Assembly (NCBI RefSeq): GCF_001896135.2
Contig: NZ_MPOH02000012.1
Coordinates: forward strand, 26,767-60,647
Direction of reading: 5' to 3'
From: Streptomyces phaeoluteigriseus
GTDB taxonomy: Bacteria; Actinomycetota; Actinomycetes; Streptomycetales; Streptomycetaceae
Length of the DNA stretch: 33,881 nucleotides
Shown here: piece after piece, positions 22,688 to 31,166 of the stretch
Position numbering within the stretch: the stretch's first letter is position 1
Layout of the letters: every line of letters starts with the position of its first letter
Program-made: the position numbers and the translations under genes
Notes under the pieces: model-generated
Told to the model about the DNA's origin: nothing
Database searches by the model: none
What the model saw: only the letters and a program-made list of their open reading frames with translations

Positions 22688-23560
22688 ATGCCGAAGTCCG
22701 CCCTGCGCCATGTCATGACCGCGTCACTCGCAGCGGTCGGTGCGCTGGCACTCAGCCTCACCGGGGCCCCCGCACAGGCCGCCACACCCCTCGACTACGC
22801 GGCCCTCGGTGACAGCTACAGCGCCGGTTCGGGGGTCCTTCCCGTGGACCTCACGAACCTGCTGTGTCTGCGATCCACGGTCAACTACCCGCACGTCATC
22901 GCCTCCAGGACCGGTGCCCGCCTCAAGGACGTGACCTGCGGCGCCGCCCAGACCAAGGACTTCACCCAGTCCCAGTACCCGGGCGTGGCCCCCCAGGTGA
23001 ACGCCCTCGACGCGGGCACCGACCTGGTCACGCTGACCATCGGCGGCAACGACAACGGAACCTTCATCAACGCCGTGACGGCCTGCGCCGCCGCGGGTGT
23101 CCTCAGCGGCGGCCGGGGCAGCCCCTGCAAGGACTCCAACGGCACGAGCTTCGACGACGAGATCGACGCGAGCACCTATCCCGCGCTCAAGGCCGCCCTC
23201 GGCAGCGTCCGCGCCAAGGCCCCCAACGCCCGTGTGGCGGTGCTGGGTTACCCCTGGATCACACCCGCCACCGCCGATCCGTCCTGCTTCGTGAAACTGC
23301 CGATCGCCTCCGGCGACGTGCCCTACCTGCGCGGCATCCAGGCCCACCTCAACGCCGTCGTCCGGCGGGCCGCGGAGGAAACCGGCTCCGTCTACGTCGA
23401 CTTCAGCCGGGTGTCCGACGGCCACGACGCGTGCAAGCCCGTGGGCACCCGGTGGATCGAACCCCTCGTCTTCGGCAACAGCGTCGTCCCGGTCCACCCC
23501 AACGCCCTCGGCGAGCGGCGCATGGCCGACCAGGCCATGAAGGTCCTCGGACTCGGCTGA
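22688..23560 (+). CDS. Secreted SGNH/GDSL hydrolase (Streptomyces lipase/esterase type)
   Basis: 290 residues; ATG at 22688, GAGAG just upstream. Sec signal peptide ending near AQA (residue ~31). SGNH blocks: GDSYSAGSG (catalytic Ser, block I), TCGAAQ (Gly, block II), TIGGNDNGTF (Asn, block III) and PVHPNALGERRMADQ (His, block V). Six cysteines in the mature part, near LLCLR, VTCGA, TACAA, SPCKD, PSCFV and DACKP, match the three disulfides of secreted Streptomyces enzymes such as the S. rimosus lipase and the S. coelicolor esterase. It should hydrolyse esters of lipids outside the cell. Monocistronic, followed at once by a hairpin. Confidence 0.94.
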   Translation: MPKSALRHVMTASLAAVGALALSLTGAPAQAATPLDYAALGDSYSAGSGVLPVDLTNLLCLRSTVNYPHVIASRTGARLKDVTCGAAQTKDFTQSQYPGVAPQVNALDAGTDLVTLTIGGNDNGTFINAVTACAAAGVLSGGRGSPCKDSNGTSFDDEIDASTYPALKAALGSVRAKAPNARVAVLGYPWITPATADPSCFVKLPIASGDVPYLRGIQAHLNAVVRRAAEETGSVYVDFSRVSDGHDACKPVGTRWIEPLVFGNSVVPVHPNALGERRMADQAMKVLGLG

Positions 23561-23564
23561 CCGG

Positions 23565-23595
23565 AGGGCCGGCGGCCGAACAGCCCGCCGGCCCT
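23565..23595 (+). terminator. Hairpin terminator after the SGNH esterase
   Basis: AGGGCCGGCGG at 23565-23575 pairs perfectly with 23585-23595 around a 9-nt loop, starting 4 bp after the stop codon. Its right arm lies in the first unit of a tandem repeat. Confidence 0.7.
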
Positions 23596-23643
23596 GACCG
23601 TCACCGCCGGCCCTGACCGTCACCGCCGGCCCTGACCGTCACC
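23587..23643. repeat. Three perfect copies of a 19-bp tandem repeat
   Basis: GCCGGCCCTGACCGTCACC occurs three times head to tail at 23587-23605, 23606-23624 and 23625-23643, followed by decayed copies sharing CACCGTCACCGCC to about 23690. Because each unit carries CCGGCCCT, each could pair with the upstream terminator arm. From 23690 to 23891 I see no gene or other structure. Confidence 0.85.
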
Positions 23644-23891
23644 GCCCGCGCCGGGCACCGTCACCGCCGCCAGCGGACACCGTCACGGCCGTCACCGGGG
23701 GGCTGGCGGGCGCCTGTTGCGAGACGGGCGCGTCCCCGGCCCGCTGGACGCAGCCGCTGCGCGCGTTCCCCTGTCCTGCTGCGACGGACGGGTGGCGCAC
23801 CTGCCCGACCTCGCACACCCAGCAGGGGCGCCCACACCCGGCCACGCCGGAAGTTCTCCGCACCCTCCCCCACCCTCTCCAGCGGGTGCCC

Positions 23892-24830
23892 TCAGCGGCC
23901 TGCCGGTCCGCCCTCCGGGCTGATCAGGGCGGCGACGGGAAGGTGGTCGCTACCGGTGGCCGGCAGGGTGCGCAGGTGGCTCACCCGCGCCGATCGGGCC
24001 ATCACCTGGTCGATCCGCGCCAGTGGGAAGGAGGCGGGGAACGTGAAGGCGAAACCCCTTTCCGCCGATCTCATCCGTGAGGTCACAGGCTCCAACCCCC
24101 GGTCGTCCACGGTGCCGTTGAGGTCCCCCAGCAGGATCACCGTCCTCCGTGCCTCCGCCTCGACGGCCCGTCCCAGCAGACCGGCGCTCTCGTCCCGCCA
24201 CGAGGAGGCCAGGCCGCTCGCCCGCACGCGGACCGAGGGCAGGTGCGCGACGTACACCGCGATCTCGCCGTGCGGTGTGCGGACCACCGCCCGCAGCGCA
24301 CGACTCCAGTCCTGCGTGATTGCCCGGGGTTTGATGTCCAACGGCCCCGCTTCGGTGAGCGGATGCTTCGACCAGAGTCCGACGGTGCCATGAACGCTCC
24401 GGTACGGGTATCGCGCGGCGAGCGTCCGCTCGTAGACCGGCAGTGCCGAGGGCACCAGTTCCTCGAGGGCGATGAGGTCGGGCTCGACGTCGGCCAGGGC
24501 GCGGGCCGTACCCGCGGGGTCGCCGTTCTCGTCGCTGACGTTGTGCTGCACCACGACCAGGTCACGCGGGCCCGGCGCCGGCCGGGGCAGCAACAGCCCG
24601 CCGTAGAGGTGCGTCCACAGAGCCGCCGGCAGGAGCAGGGCCACCAGCGCCGCGGCGGACCGGCGCAGCAGCGCCAGGCCGAGCAGCGTCACGACCACCA
24701 GACCGAGCCACGGCAGGAACGACTCCAGCAGACTGCCCAGCCCGCCCATGAAGCGGGGCAGTGTCCGGTGGAACGCCAGGAGTGCCGCCGTCGCCACCGC
24801 GGACACGGCGAGCACCCGTCCGTGTGGCAT
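23892..24830 (-). CDS. Membrane-anchored endonuclease/exonuclease/phosphatase family protein, VanJ-like
   Basis: 312 residues from ATG at 24830, preceded by AGGGGG. Three N-terminal spans (VLAVSAVATAALLAF, LGLVVVTLLGLALL, AALVALLLPAALWTHLYGG) anchor an extracellular EEP domain. EEP catalytic parts: Asn in LVVVQHNVSDENGD, Glu in DLIALEELVPSALP, LLGDLNGTVDDRGL, and GSDHLPVAALI at the end. Streptomyces VanJ and StaP have this three-span plus EEP architecture, and VanJ removes phosphate from undecaprenyl pyrophosphate, giving teicoplanin resistance. A lipid-carrier phosphatase is therefore a reasonable reading, but other EEP proteins share the layout. It is divergent from the GH16 gene, with the promoter-rich region 24831-25111 between. 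Confidence 0.85.
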   Translation of the reverse strand: MPHGRVLAVSAVATAALLAFHRTLPRFMGGLGSLLESFLPWLGLVVVTLLGLALLRRSAAALVALLLPAALWTHLYGGLLLPRPAPGPRDLVVVQHNVSDENGDPAGTARALADVEPDLIALEELVPSALPVYERTLAARYPYRSVHGTVGLWSKHPLTEAGPLDIKPRAITQDWSRALRAVVRTPHGEIAVYVAHLPSVRVRASGLASSWRDESAGLLGRAVEAEARRTVILLGDLNGTVDDRGLEPVTSRMRSAERGFAFTFPASFPLARIDQVMARSARVSHLRTLPATGSDHLPVAALISPEGGPAGR

Positions 24831-24923
24831 GGCAACCCCCTGGCAGCGGTGACCGGTTGGTTCCGAGCTGTCGATCATCGTACTCGGGAGGCATCGGCGC
24901 GGTCGGGCGCCGCCTCCTCGGCG

Positions 24924-24935
24924 TGGTCCATACCA
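24924..24935 (+). promoter_or_regulatory. Chitinase-type / DasR-like operator TGGTCCATACCA
   Basis: TGGTCCATACCA is a partial palindrome (TGGT-N4-ACCA). It matches 10 of 12 bases of the TGGTCCAGACCT direct-repeat element of Streptomyces chitinase promoters and resembles the core of DasR sites (TGGTCTAGACCA). It ends 5 bp before the -35 box of the GH16 promoter, a position suited to repression. Confidence 0.55.
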
Positions 24936-24940
24936 AACTC

Positions 24941-24969
24941 TTGACATGGGCATTGCTCACTTCTTAAAT
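24941..24969 (+). promoter_or_regulatory. Vegetative-type promoter of the GH16 glucanase gene
   Basis: TTGACA at 24941-24946 (perfect -35) and TTAAAT at 24964-24969 are separated by exactly 17 bp in an A/T-rich island. Transcription would start near 24976, leaving a ~135-nt leader before the ATG at 25112. Confidence 0.75.
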
Positions 24970-25111
24970 CAGCTAGTGAACTAAGCAGCCCCCCACCGCC
25001 CCATGCTGCGCCGACCGGCTGAACCTGTCCGCACCCACTGCCCGCCTGTCCTTGTTGGCATGTGCATGCTCGCTCGCCGGTCTCCGTGTCATGCCCGATG
25101 AAGGGAGAGTC

Positions 25112-26389
25112 ATGGACTCCCCGCGCTTTTCCCGGCGCCTGCTGTGGTCGCTCGCACCACTCCTCGCCTTCGCGTCACTGTCCACCGGGCTCGCGCAGGG
25201 CGCGTCCCCGTCCGCGCGGGCGGCCGCCGCACCCGCCGTCGCCGAAGCCCGGGCGCAGCCGTCACCTTCTCCGACGAGTTCGACGGGCCCGCGGGCGCCG
25301 CCGTGGACGCCGCCAAGTGGCAGACCGAGACCGGCGACAACGTCAACAACCACGAGCGGCAGTACTACACGGCCGGCAACCGCAACGCGGCCCTGGACGG
25401 ACAGGGTCACCTGGTGATCACCGCCCGCCGTGAGAACCCGGGCAACTACCAGTGCTGGTACGGCCGGTGCGAGTACACCTCCGCCCGGCTGAACACGGCA
25501 GGCAGGTTCACCACGACGTACGGGCGTGTCGAGGCCCGGATGAAGGTTCCGCGCGGGCAGGGCATGTGGCCCGCGTTCTGGATGCTCGGCAACGACATCG
25601 GCCAGGTCGGCTGGCCCAACTCGGGCGAGATCGACGTCATGGAGAACGTGGGCTTCGAGCCGTCCACCGTGCACGGCACCCTGCACGGGCCCGGCTACTC
25701 CGGCTCCGGCGGCATCGGCGCCGGATACACGCTCCCCGGCGGACAGGCCTTCGCCGACGCCTTCCACACCTTCGCCGTCGACTGGAGCCCGAACGCGATC
25801 ACCTGGTCCGTCGACGGCACGGTCTACCAGCGGCGCACCCCCGCCGACCTGGGCGGCCGGCAGTGGGTCTTCGACAAGCCCTTCTTCCTCGTCCTCAACC
25901 TGGCCGTCGGCGGTTACTGGCCCGGCGACCCCGACGGCAGCACCGTCTTCCCCCAGCAGCTCCTGGTCGACTACGTCCGTGTCAGCACCGACACCGGCCA
26001 GCCGGGCGGCAGCGGCCCGATCACCGGCGTCGGCGGCAAGTGCGTCGACGTGGCCGGGGCCAACAGCGCCAACGGCACGCCGGTACAGCTCTACGACTGC
26101 AACGGCACCGCCGCCCAGCAGTGGACCGTCGGCGGCGACGGCACGATCCGCGCGCTCGGCAAATGCCTGGACGTGGCCTCCGGCGGCACGGCCGACGGCA
26201 CCCTCGTCCAGCTCTGGGACTGCAACGGCACGGCCGCCCAGCAGTGGCGTCCCCGCCGCGCGGGACATCGTCAACCCGCAGGCCGACAAGTGCCTGGACG
26301 CGTCCGGCGGCAGCTCCGCCAACGGCACCCGGCTACACATCTGGACCTGCACCGGAGCCGTCAACCAGAAGTGGACGGTGACCCGTTGA
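25112..26389 (+). CDS. Secreted GH16 endo-beta-1,3-glucanase with CBM13 (ricin-type) tail, two frameshifts
   Basis: ATG at 25112 with AAGGGAG upstream; ~425 residues after frame correction. Signal peptide (SRRLLWSLAPLLAFASLSTG) in the first frame. Near 25250-25262 one base is missing and the mature enzyme continues in the next frame: VTFSDEFDGPAG, YGRVEARMKVPRGQGMWPAFWML, catalytic GEIDVMENVG (two Glu, one Asp of the GH16 E-x-D-x-x-E site), then VDWSPNAITWSVDG and FFLVLNLAVGGYWPG. From ~300 on there are QxW-type lectin repeats (GKCVDVAGANSANGTPVQLYDCNGTAAQQW, GKCLDVASGGTADG). Near 26247-26250 the frame changes back, giving VNPQADKCLDASGGSSANGTRLHIW and TVTR-stop. The motif and fold are laminarinase type: hydrolysis of beta-1,3-glucan outside the cell. 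Both breaks leave conserved sequence intact, so sequence error is likely. Confidence 0.88.
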
Positions 26390-26672
26390 CGAGCGGCCCT
26401 CCGCAGCGGCGGGTCTGATCCGGACCCGAGTCCGACCCGTCCTCCTTCCGCCACTCCGCACGGGCAGGCGACAGCGCCGCCCGTGCGGTGGCGCGGATCT
26501 CGTCGGCAGCCGGGGGGGCCTCGGCGGCACGGGCGAGGACGACGGACTCGACCACGCGGCTGAACCGGGCGATACCGTCCGGTCTTCGGTGGCGAGCAGC
26601 GGCGAAGTCCCGTACCCCGTGGGCGTAGGCGTAGGCGCGGTGGGCCCCGGCGTCACCGCTGTCACGGGCCAA
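26361..26672 (-). CDS. Unrecognised hypothetical protein or gene fragment
   Basis: A frame of ~103 residues with strongly Streptomyces-like codon use (C or G at nearly every third position), starting at TTG 26672 and still coding-like for several codons upstream of that. Visible text: GAHRAYAYAHGVRDFAAARHRRPDGIARFSRVVESVVLARAAEAPPAADEIRATARAALSPARAEWRKEDG. It is mostly helical and charged with no signal or span. It overlaps the end of the convergent GH16 gene by 29 bp. No start with a ribosome site was found, so it may be the 3' remnant of a longer gene. Confidence 0.4.
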   Translation of the reverse strand: MARDSGDAGAHRAYAYAHGVRDFAAARHRRPDGIARFSRVVESVVLARAAEAPPAADEIRATARAALSPARAEWRKEDGSDSGPDQTRRCGGPLVNGSPSTSG

Positions 26673-27188
26673 GCCCGCGGCGGGCCCCGGGGTGGGCAGC
26701 CGGTAGCCGCGTAGTCCCGGTGCCGGGGGACGGGTGTGCGTCGATCAGGGCTGCTGGGCTTCCTCGCGGCACGTCGTCGCCGCGCTCACCGGCGACGCCC
26801 CGACCGACCGCGTCCGGAGCAGTGGGCCGTCCGTGCCGCGCGGGGCGCCTACCCCCGCGGCGCGGTGGACAGGTCACCACCGACGAGTCGTCTCCCTGAA
26901 CTGACCGACTGCGACGCCCGCGGCCCGGTGGGCTTCCCCAGGGCCTTCGGCGTGCACCGGCCGGGTAAGTAGCCGCAGCTCAGAAGGCTGCAGGACGCAG
27001 TGACGCAGTGACGCAGTGACGCAATGACGCAGAATGGCGTGCGCAGGTGGTGCCGTCGTCGGCGCCGACCTGCTGCCCGCCGCCCGAGCCGTCTTCGTCC
27101 TGCTGCCGCCCGGTGTGGTCGTACGCGTCTCCACCGACCTGAGCCGCTTCTACGGCGCCCACCTCGCGGGTCCCGTGATCACGCAGGC
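26673..27188. other. Low-information intergenic region with possible gene remnants
   Basis: No convincing intact gene is seen. At 27034-27188 a plus-strand frame has coding-like codon use and hydrophobic text (GADLLPAARAVFVLLPPGVVVRVSTDL, then FYGAHLAGP), but it runs straight into the terminator hairpin without a stop, so it looks like a remnant. From 26673 to 26990 codon use is not consistent in any frame. The region separates the GH16 gene from the GH87 gene. Confidence 0.5.
26995..27034. repeat. Five tandem 8-bp units GACGCAGT
   Basis: Three perfect GACGCAGT units (26995-27018) followed by GACGCAAT and GACGCAGA. A microsatellite-like array in a non-coding stretch, probably from slippage. 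Confidence 0.85.
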
Positions 27189-27222
27189 CGCGCCCGGTGC
27201 CGGAAGTCCGGCACCGGGCGCG
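27189..27222. terminator. Very strong hairpin terminator downstream of the GH87 gene
   Basis: CGCGCCCGGTGCCGGA at 27189-27204 and its exact complement at 27207-27222 form a 16-bp perfect stem around AG (in practice a 4-nt loop). It lies 49 bp beyond the stop of the minus-strand GH87 gene. Confidence 0.85.
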
Positions 27223-27271
27223 GTGTGGGGGAGGGACCGGCCGACCCCTGTCACCAGGGAGCGGCTCGGTG

Positions 27272-30200
27272 TCAGTAGACGCTTCGCCGGGCCGCCGCCG
27301 ACGCGCCGTTCGGCGTGCCGGTGATCGTGAACTGTGAGCCCGGTTCGATGAGTACGTCGCCCTGGGCCGAGCCGGTGATCGTGACGTTGGACAGGGTGGC
27401 GCTGCCTCGGGCGCCGCTCATCGCGAGGATGCCCGAGCCGTTGGTGGACCGGTCGATGCGGACGTCGGTGATCTTCACGCCCGGCATCGCGCCGCCGCCC
27501 GTCTTGAACTGGATGCCGTCGTAGGTCGAGTCGTGGATCTCGGTGTCCCGGATGGTGACGCCCGGGATGTCCTGGCCCTGCGCGAAGAGGGTGATGGCGC
27601 CGAACTCCTGCGCCTCGCTCCAGAACGCGCCGCCCGTGCGGTGCAGGGCGTTGCCCGCGATCAGGGTCTGCCCGGAGAAGGGCAGCGGATCGTGGTCGGT
27701 GGCCAGCATGATGCCCGGGTAGTTCATGGTGTCGGCGATGACGTTGTTCTCGATCGTGTTTCCGTACCCGCCGTACACCGCGATTCCGTTGGCCCGCCAG
27801 GGTAGTTGGACGGTGTTGTTGCGGAAGCGGTTGTCGTGGCCGACGTCCACCGCGGTGTCCTTCACGTACTTGCTGGCCCAGACCGCGAGCGCGTCGTCGC
27901 CGGTGTTGCGGAAGGAGGAGTTGTAGACGGTGGAGTTGCGGGTGCCGTTGGCGAAGTTGACGCCGTCGGCGTATGTGTTGCGGATACGGACGCCGGTGAA
28001 CTCCAGCCCGTCACCGGGGCCCCACAGTTCGGGGATGTTGGAGTAGTCCCGGCCGGCCCACACGCCGACGTTGGCGTGCTCGATCCATACGTTGGTGATC
28101 TTCGTGCCCTTGCCGAAGCGGCCGTTGAGGCCGACGCCGCCCTCGTGGTTGCCGTCGCCGCCGCGGATGGTGCCCGAGCCGAAGATGGCGATGCCGGAGA
28201 TCTGCGTGTTGTGGTCGATGTCGAAACCGAAGTTGCCCTCGTGCGGGTGGTTGATGCCGCCCGCCTCGTGCGGCGGGGTCAGCGTGTACAGCTGGGAGTG
28301 CCACATGCCGGCGCCGCGGACGGTGACGTCCCGGATGCCCACCTGGTTGAACTGGCCGCGGTTGAGCGGGTCGTCGGTGAGGATCTTCTGTTCCTGCCGC
28401 CACTGCCCGGCCGGGATCCACACGCAGGTGATCTGACCGTTCTGGTCCGCGGTGACCGCGCGCTGGAGGGCGTCGGTGTCGTCGAGCCCGTCGTTGGGGA
28501 CGGCACCGTACTCGGTGATCGAGGTGCAGGCGGCCGGCTTCGCGGCCGGGGGCGCCACCTGCTCCAGGTCGACCAGGTCGATGATCTGGAAGGCGGCGGA
28601 GTCGCCCGCGTCCCGCTGGAGGCGGAACGTGGTGCCCGCCGGATACGTCTGCGACAGCAGCGCGTGGGACTCGTCGAACAGGCGCCGGGCGTCGCCGCCG
28701 GGCCGGTTGGTCAGCCCCTCGGGGTCGTCGGTGCTGCCGTACAGCCAGCTGTGCTTCGACGACAGGGTCAGCTTCCGCACGAAGCTGCCGTCGGCGTAGA
28801 GGCTGATCGTGGCGTCCGCGCCGCCGCCGGTGGCGGAGTCCGGGACGGAGTTGCGCACCACGATGGAGTTGGCCGCGTTGGTGGAGGTGAACTCCACGTA
28901 CTGGCCGGTGGAGCTGAGGCGGACCGACTTGCGCCCCGAGGACTCGGTGGCGAAGTTCGTGTGCCCGAAGGTCCGCTTGGCGTCGGCCGTCAGCAGCGTG
29001 CCCGAGTAGCGGCCCGCCTCCGCCTCGTACTCGGTGTGGGGGACGGCGGCGCCGCGCCCGACGACCAGGGACTTCGCGAGCACGTTGTTGTTCTCGTCGG
29101 TCTCGGTGACGACCCCCGTGGCGTCGGCGGTCGCGGTGAGGGTGGCTCCGCCGGCGGTCGCCGTCCAGGTGCCGCTGATCGGCACGTTCACCGTGGCGTC
29201 CGGAGCCACCTGGCCCGTGGTGCCGTTCAGGGTGGTCGAGCCCGCCTGGACCCGGGTCACCGAACCGGCGGGCGCGCGGTGGTCCCGCGGTTGTGCACGG
29301 CGACGGTGAAGGTGACGGGAGCGCCGACGGCCGGGTTGGCCGGACTGGTGCTGATGGAGCGCACCTCCAGGTCCGGTCCGGGGGCCCGGGCGACGACCAG
29401 CCGGTTCGCGGCGGCACGGCTGTTGTTGGAGTCGTCCAGTTCGGCGACGGTGCCACGCGGGTCGACGACGGCCGACACGGCGTAACTGCCCGCCGGACGT
29501 GTGCCGGTGCCCACGCCGACGGTGGCGGAGGCGCCCGGGTCGAGTGCCGGGACGGCGCCGCTGCCCGCTACCGTGCCCTCGACGCTCGCCTCCACGGTGG
29601 TGGCGGCGGAGCGTGCGGTGCCGGCGTTGCGGACGGTGGCCCTGACGGTGACCGGGTCCCGTTCGCTGGGCGCGGCGGGCGTCCAGTCCAGGGTCGTGAC
29701 CGTCAGGTCGGGGGCGGGTGCCGCGGTGCCGACGACCTGGAACTCGGCGACCTGACCGCCGGGCGCGCCGGTGTTGGAGGAGAACCGCAGGCGTACGTCG
29801 GCCCAGCGACCGCTGACCGGGATGGTCACCGTGTTGCCGCTCGCCGGACTGAAGGCATAGCTCTTCGCGGCGACAAGTGAGATGAAGCCGCTTGCCGACT
29901 GCTGGCGGCCCAGGACCTGGATGCCCTGGGTGCGGGCGGCCCACACCGGGGCGGGGTCGAGCTTGACGACCACGGCACTGAGATCGGCGTCGGCACCCAG
30001 CTTCACGGTGAGGTCCGCGGGGTGGCCGGCGGCCTCCCAGTAGGTGGCGGTGGAGTCGTCGGTGGCGTTGGCGGCAACGTAGCTCTGCACGGACGAGGTG
30101 GCCTCGACGGGCTTGTTGCGGGCCAGGTTGGTGCCGGCCGGCGGCGGCTCGGTGTCGCCGTCCTCGCCGTACACCTCCAGTTCGGAGAGCTGGGCGGCGT

Positions 30201-30696
30201 TCCAGCCGGTGTTGCCGGAGACGCTGACGCGGACGTACCGGACATCGGCGGGGGAGGCCAGCGCGATAGACACGGTGTTGGCCTGCGCCGGGTCGAACAC
30301 CCGGACCGCCGAGGCGGCGAGGGTGCCGAACCCGGAGCCGTCGGTGCTGCCCTGGAGGGAGAGGGTCTGGTTGCGGCTCTCCCAGCCCGTGGGGAGTTTC
30401 AGTACGACCCGGTCCACGTCGCGGGCCGCGCCGAGGTCGACCTGCACCCACTGCGGGAAGGAGCCCGCGGGGCCTTCCCAGTAGGAGGCCTGGGCGCCGT
30501 CGGTGGCGCGGGACGCCGGGTACTCGGTGTGGGAGCCGCCGGCGGTGGCCGGGCGGCCGAGGGCCAGGTTGACGTCAGCGGCGGCCGGCGCGGCCTGGGC
30601 GGGGGAGGCGGAAGTGAGCGGCAGCAGTCCCGTCGTGACGAGCCCGGCGATGACGACGCCGGTCAGGGGCCGACGGCTTGGTGGTCTCCATCTCAT
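27272..30696 (-). CDS. Secreted multidomain GH87 alpha-1,3-glucanase (mycodextranase family), one frameshift
   Basis: ATG at 30696 after AGAGGA; ~1,141 residues once one missing G near 29273-29280 is restored. Order: signal peptide (1-~36, ends AQA); two discoidin/F5-8C-like domains (~43-180 and ~188-322, NLALGRPATAGG and NLARNKPVEATSS); two CARDB-like domains (~325-545, PDLTVTTLDWTP, PDLEVRSISTSP; the break lies in the second); a CBM6/35-like domain (~560-690, YEAEAGRYSGT); and a right-handed beta-helix (~700-1141) opening ITEYGAVPNDGLDDTDALQRAV. The helix holds NTYADGVNF and, 23 residues on, NTGDDALAVW. This D-x22-D-D spacing equals that of the three catalytic Asp reported for GH87 alpha-1,3-glucanases (here ~D910, D933, D934). 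Substrate: alpha-1,3-glucan of fungal walls or dental-type mutan. Divergent from a LacI regulator. Confidence 0.88.
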
Positions 30697-30921
30697 GAGG
30701 TCCTCTGTTCGATCGGTGGCACGGCGAAGGGCGCGGCAGACCGGCGGCGAAGGTGCGGGGAGGAGAGGAGCGGGACGCCCCCGCAGGGGGCGACCCGAGA
30801 GCGCGAACACCGGCCGTGCACGCAATTTGAGTCGGACGGTCGATTCTTTGCGGAAACTACGGCACAGGTTTCTAGCGAGTCCCAGGTTTGTCAACGGTCC
30901 CGGTAACGGGCGCGGTTGCCG

Positions 30922-30944
30922 CGCAAACCGCTTGCGCCGCTTGC
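30922..30944. promoter_or_regulatory. LacI-type operator, copy 1 (GH87 side)
   Basis: The core CGCAAACCGCTTGCG (30922-30936) has 5-bp inverted arms, CGCAA/TTGCG, and is followed by CCGCTTGC. The 23-bp block matches the copy at 31129-31151 at 20 positions. It lies ~28 bp upstream of TTGACA (minus strand, 30889-30894), a possible -35 box of the GH87 gene; no -10 at standard spacing was found. The 470-bp region 30697-31166 otherwise holds the 226-nt GH87 leader side and no gene. Confidence 0.7.
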
Positions 30945-31128
30945 CCGCCGGCTTGCTTTTCCCGACAGTCGCCATGAAAGTCGCTGTTCGAGGCCCTTCA
31001 CGGGGTGAAACGGGGAGGGCGGGCAGGCAAGGGGTCTCCGGGCGGAGGACCACGGTCGCGACGGCATCACGCGCGCAGGGCCGCAACCGCAGGGCAGCGC
31101 CCAGGGCGTCCCGGACACCCGAGATTCA

Positions 31129-31151
31129 CGCAAATCGCTTGCGTTGCTTGC
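31129..31151. promoter_or_regulatory. LacI-type operator, copy 2 (lacI side)
   Basis: CGCAAATCGCTTGCG (31129-31143) followed by TTGCTTGC; 20 of 23 positions match copy 1. It ends 2 bp before the TAGCCT hexamer and 15 bp before the regulator start codon, so a bound repressor would shut off its own promoter. Confidence 0.72.
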
Positions 31152-31153
31152 GC

Positions 31154-31159
31154 TAGCCT
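31154..31159 (+). promoter_or_regulatory. Candidate -10 box (TAGCCT) of the lacI-type gene
   Basis: TAGCCT fits TAnnnT and ends 7 nt before the ATG at 31167. No Shine-Dalgarno is present, which fits leaderless translation. The -35 region falls inside operator copy 2. Confidence 0.45.
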
Positions 31160-31166
31160 TGCGCTC

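Noticed and set aside
23587..23690. Possible CRISPR-like repeat array
   Set aside because: The 19-bp units are directly adjacent with no unique spacers, and there are no cas genes.
26736..26972. A small plus-strand gene between GH16 and GH87
   Set aside because: The translation is Arg/Pro-rich, with no consistent third-position bias, ribosome site or motif.
30865..30894. A complete GH87 promoter starting from TTGACA at 30889-30894 (minus strand)
   Set aside because: The only TAGAAA nearby is 14 bp away, too close for a standard promoter; no TAnnnT lies at 16-19 bp spacing. Only the -35-like hexamer can be supported.
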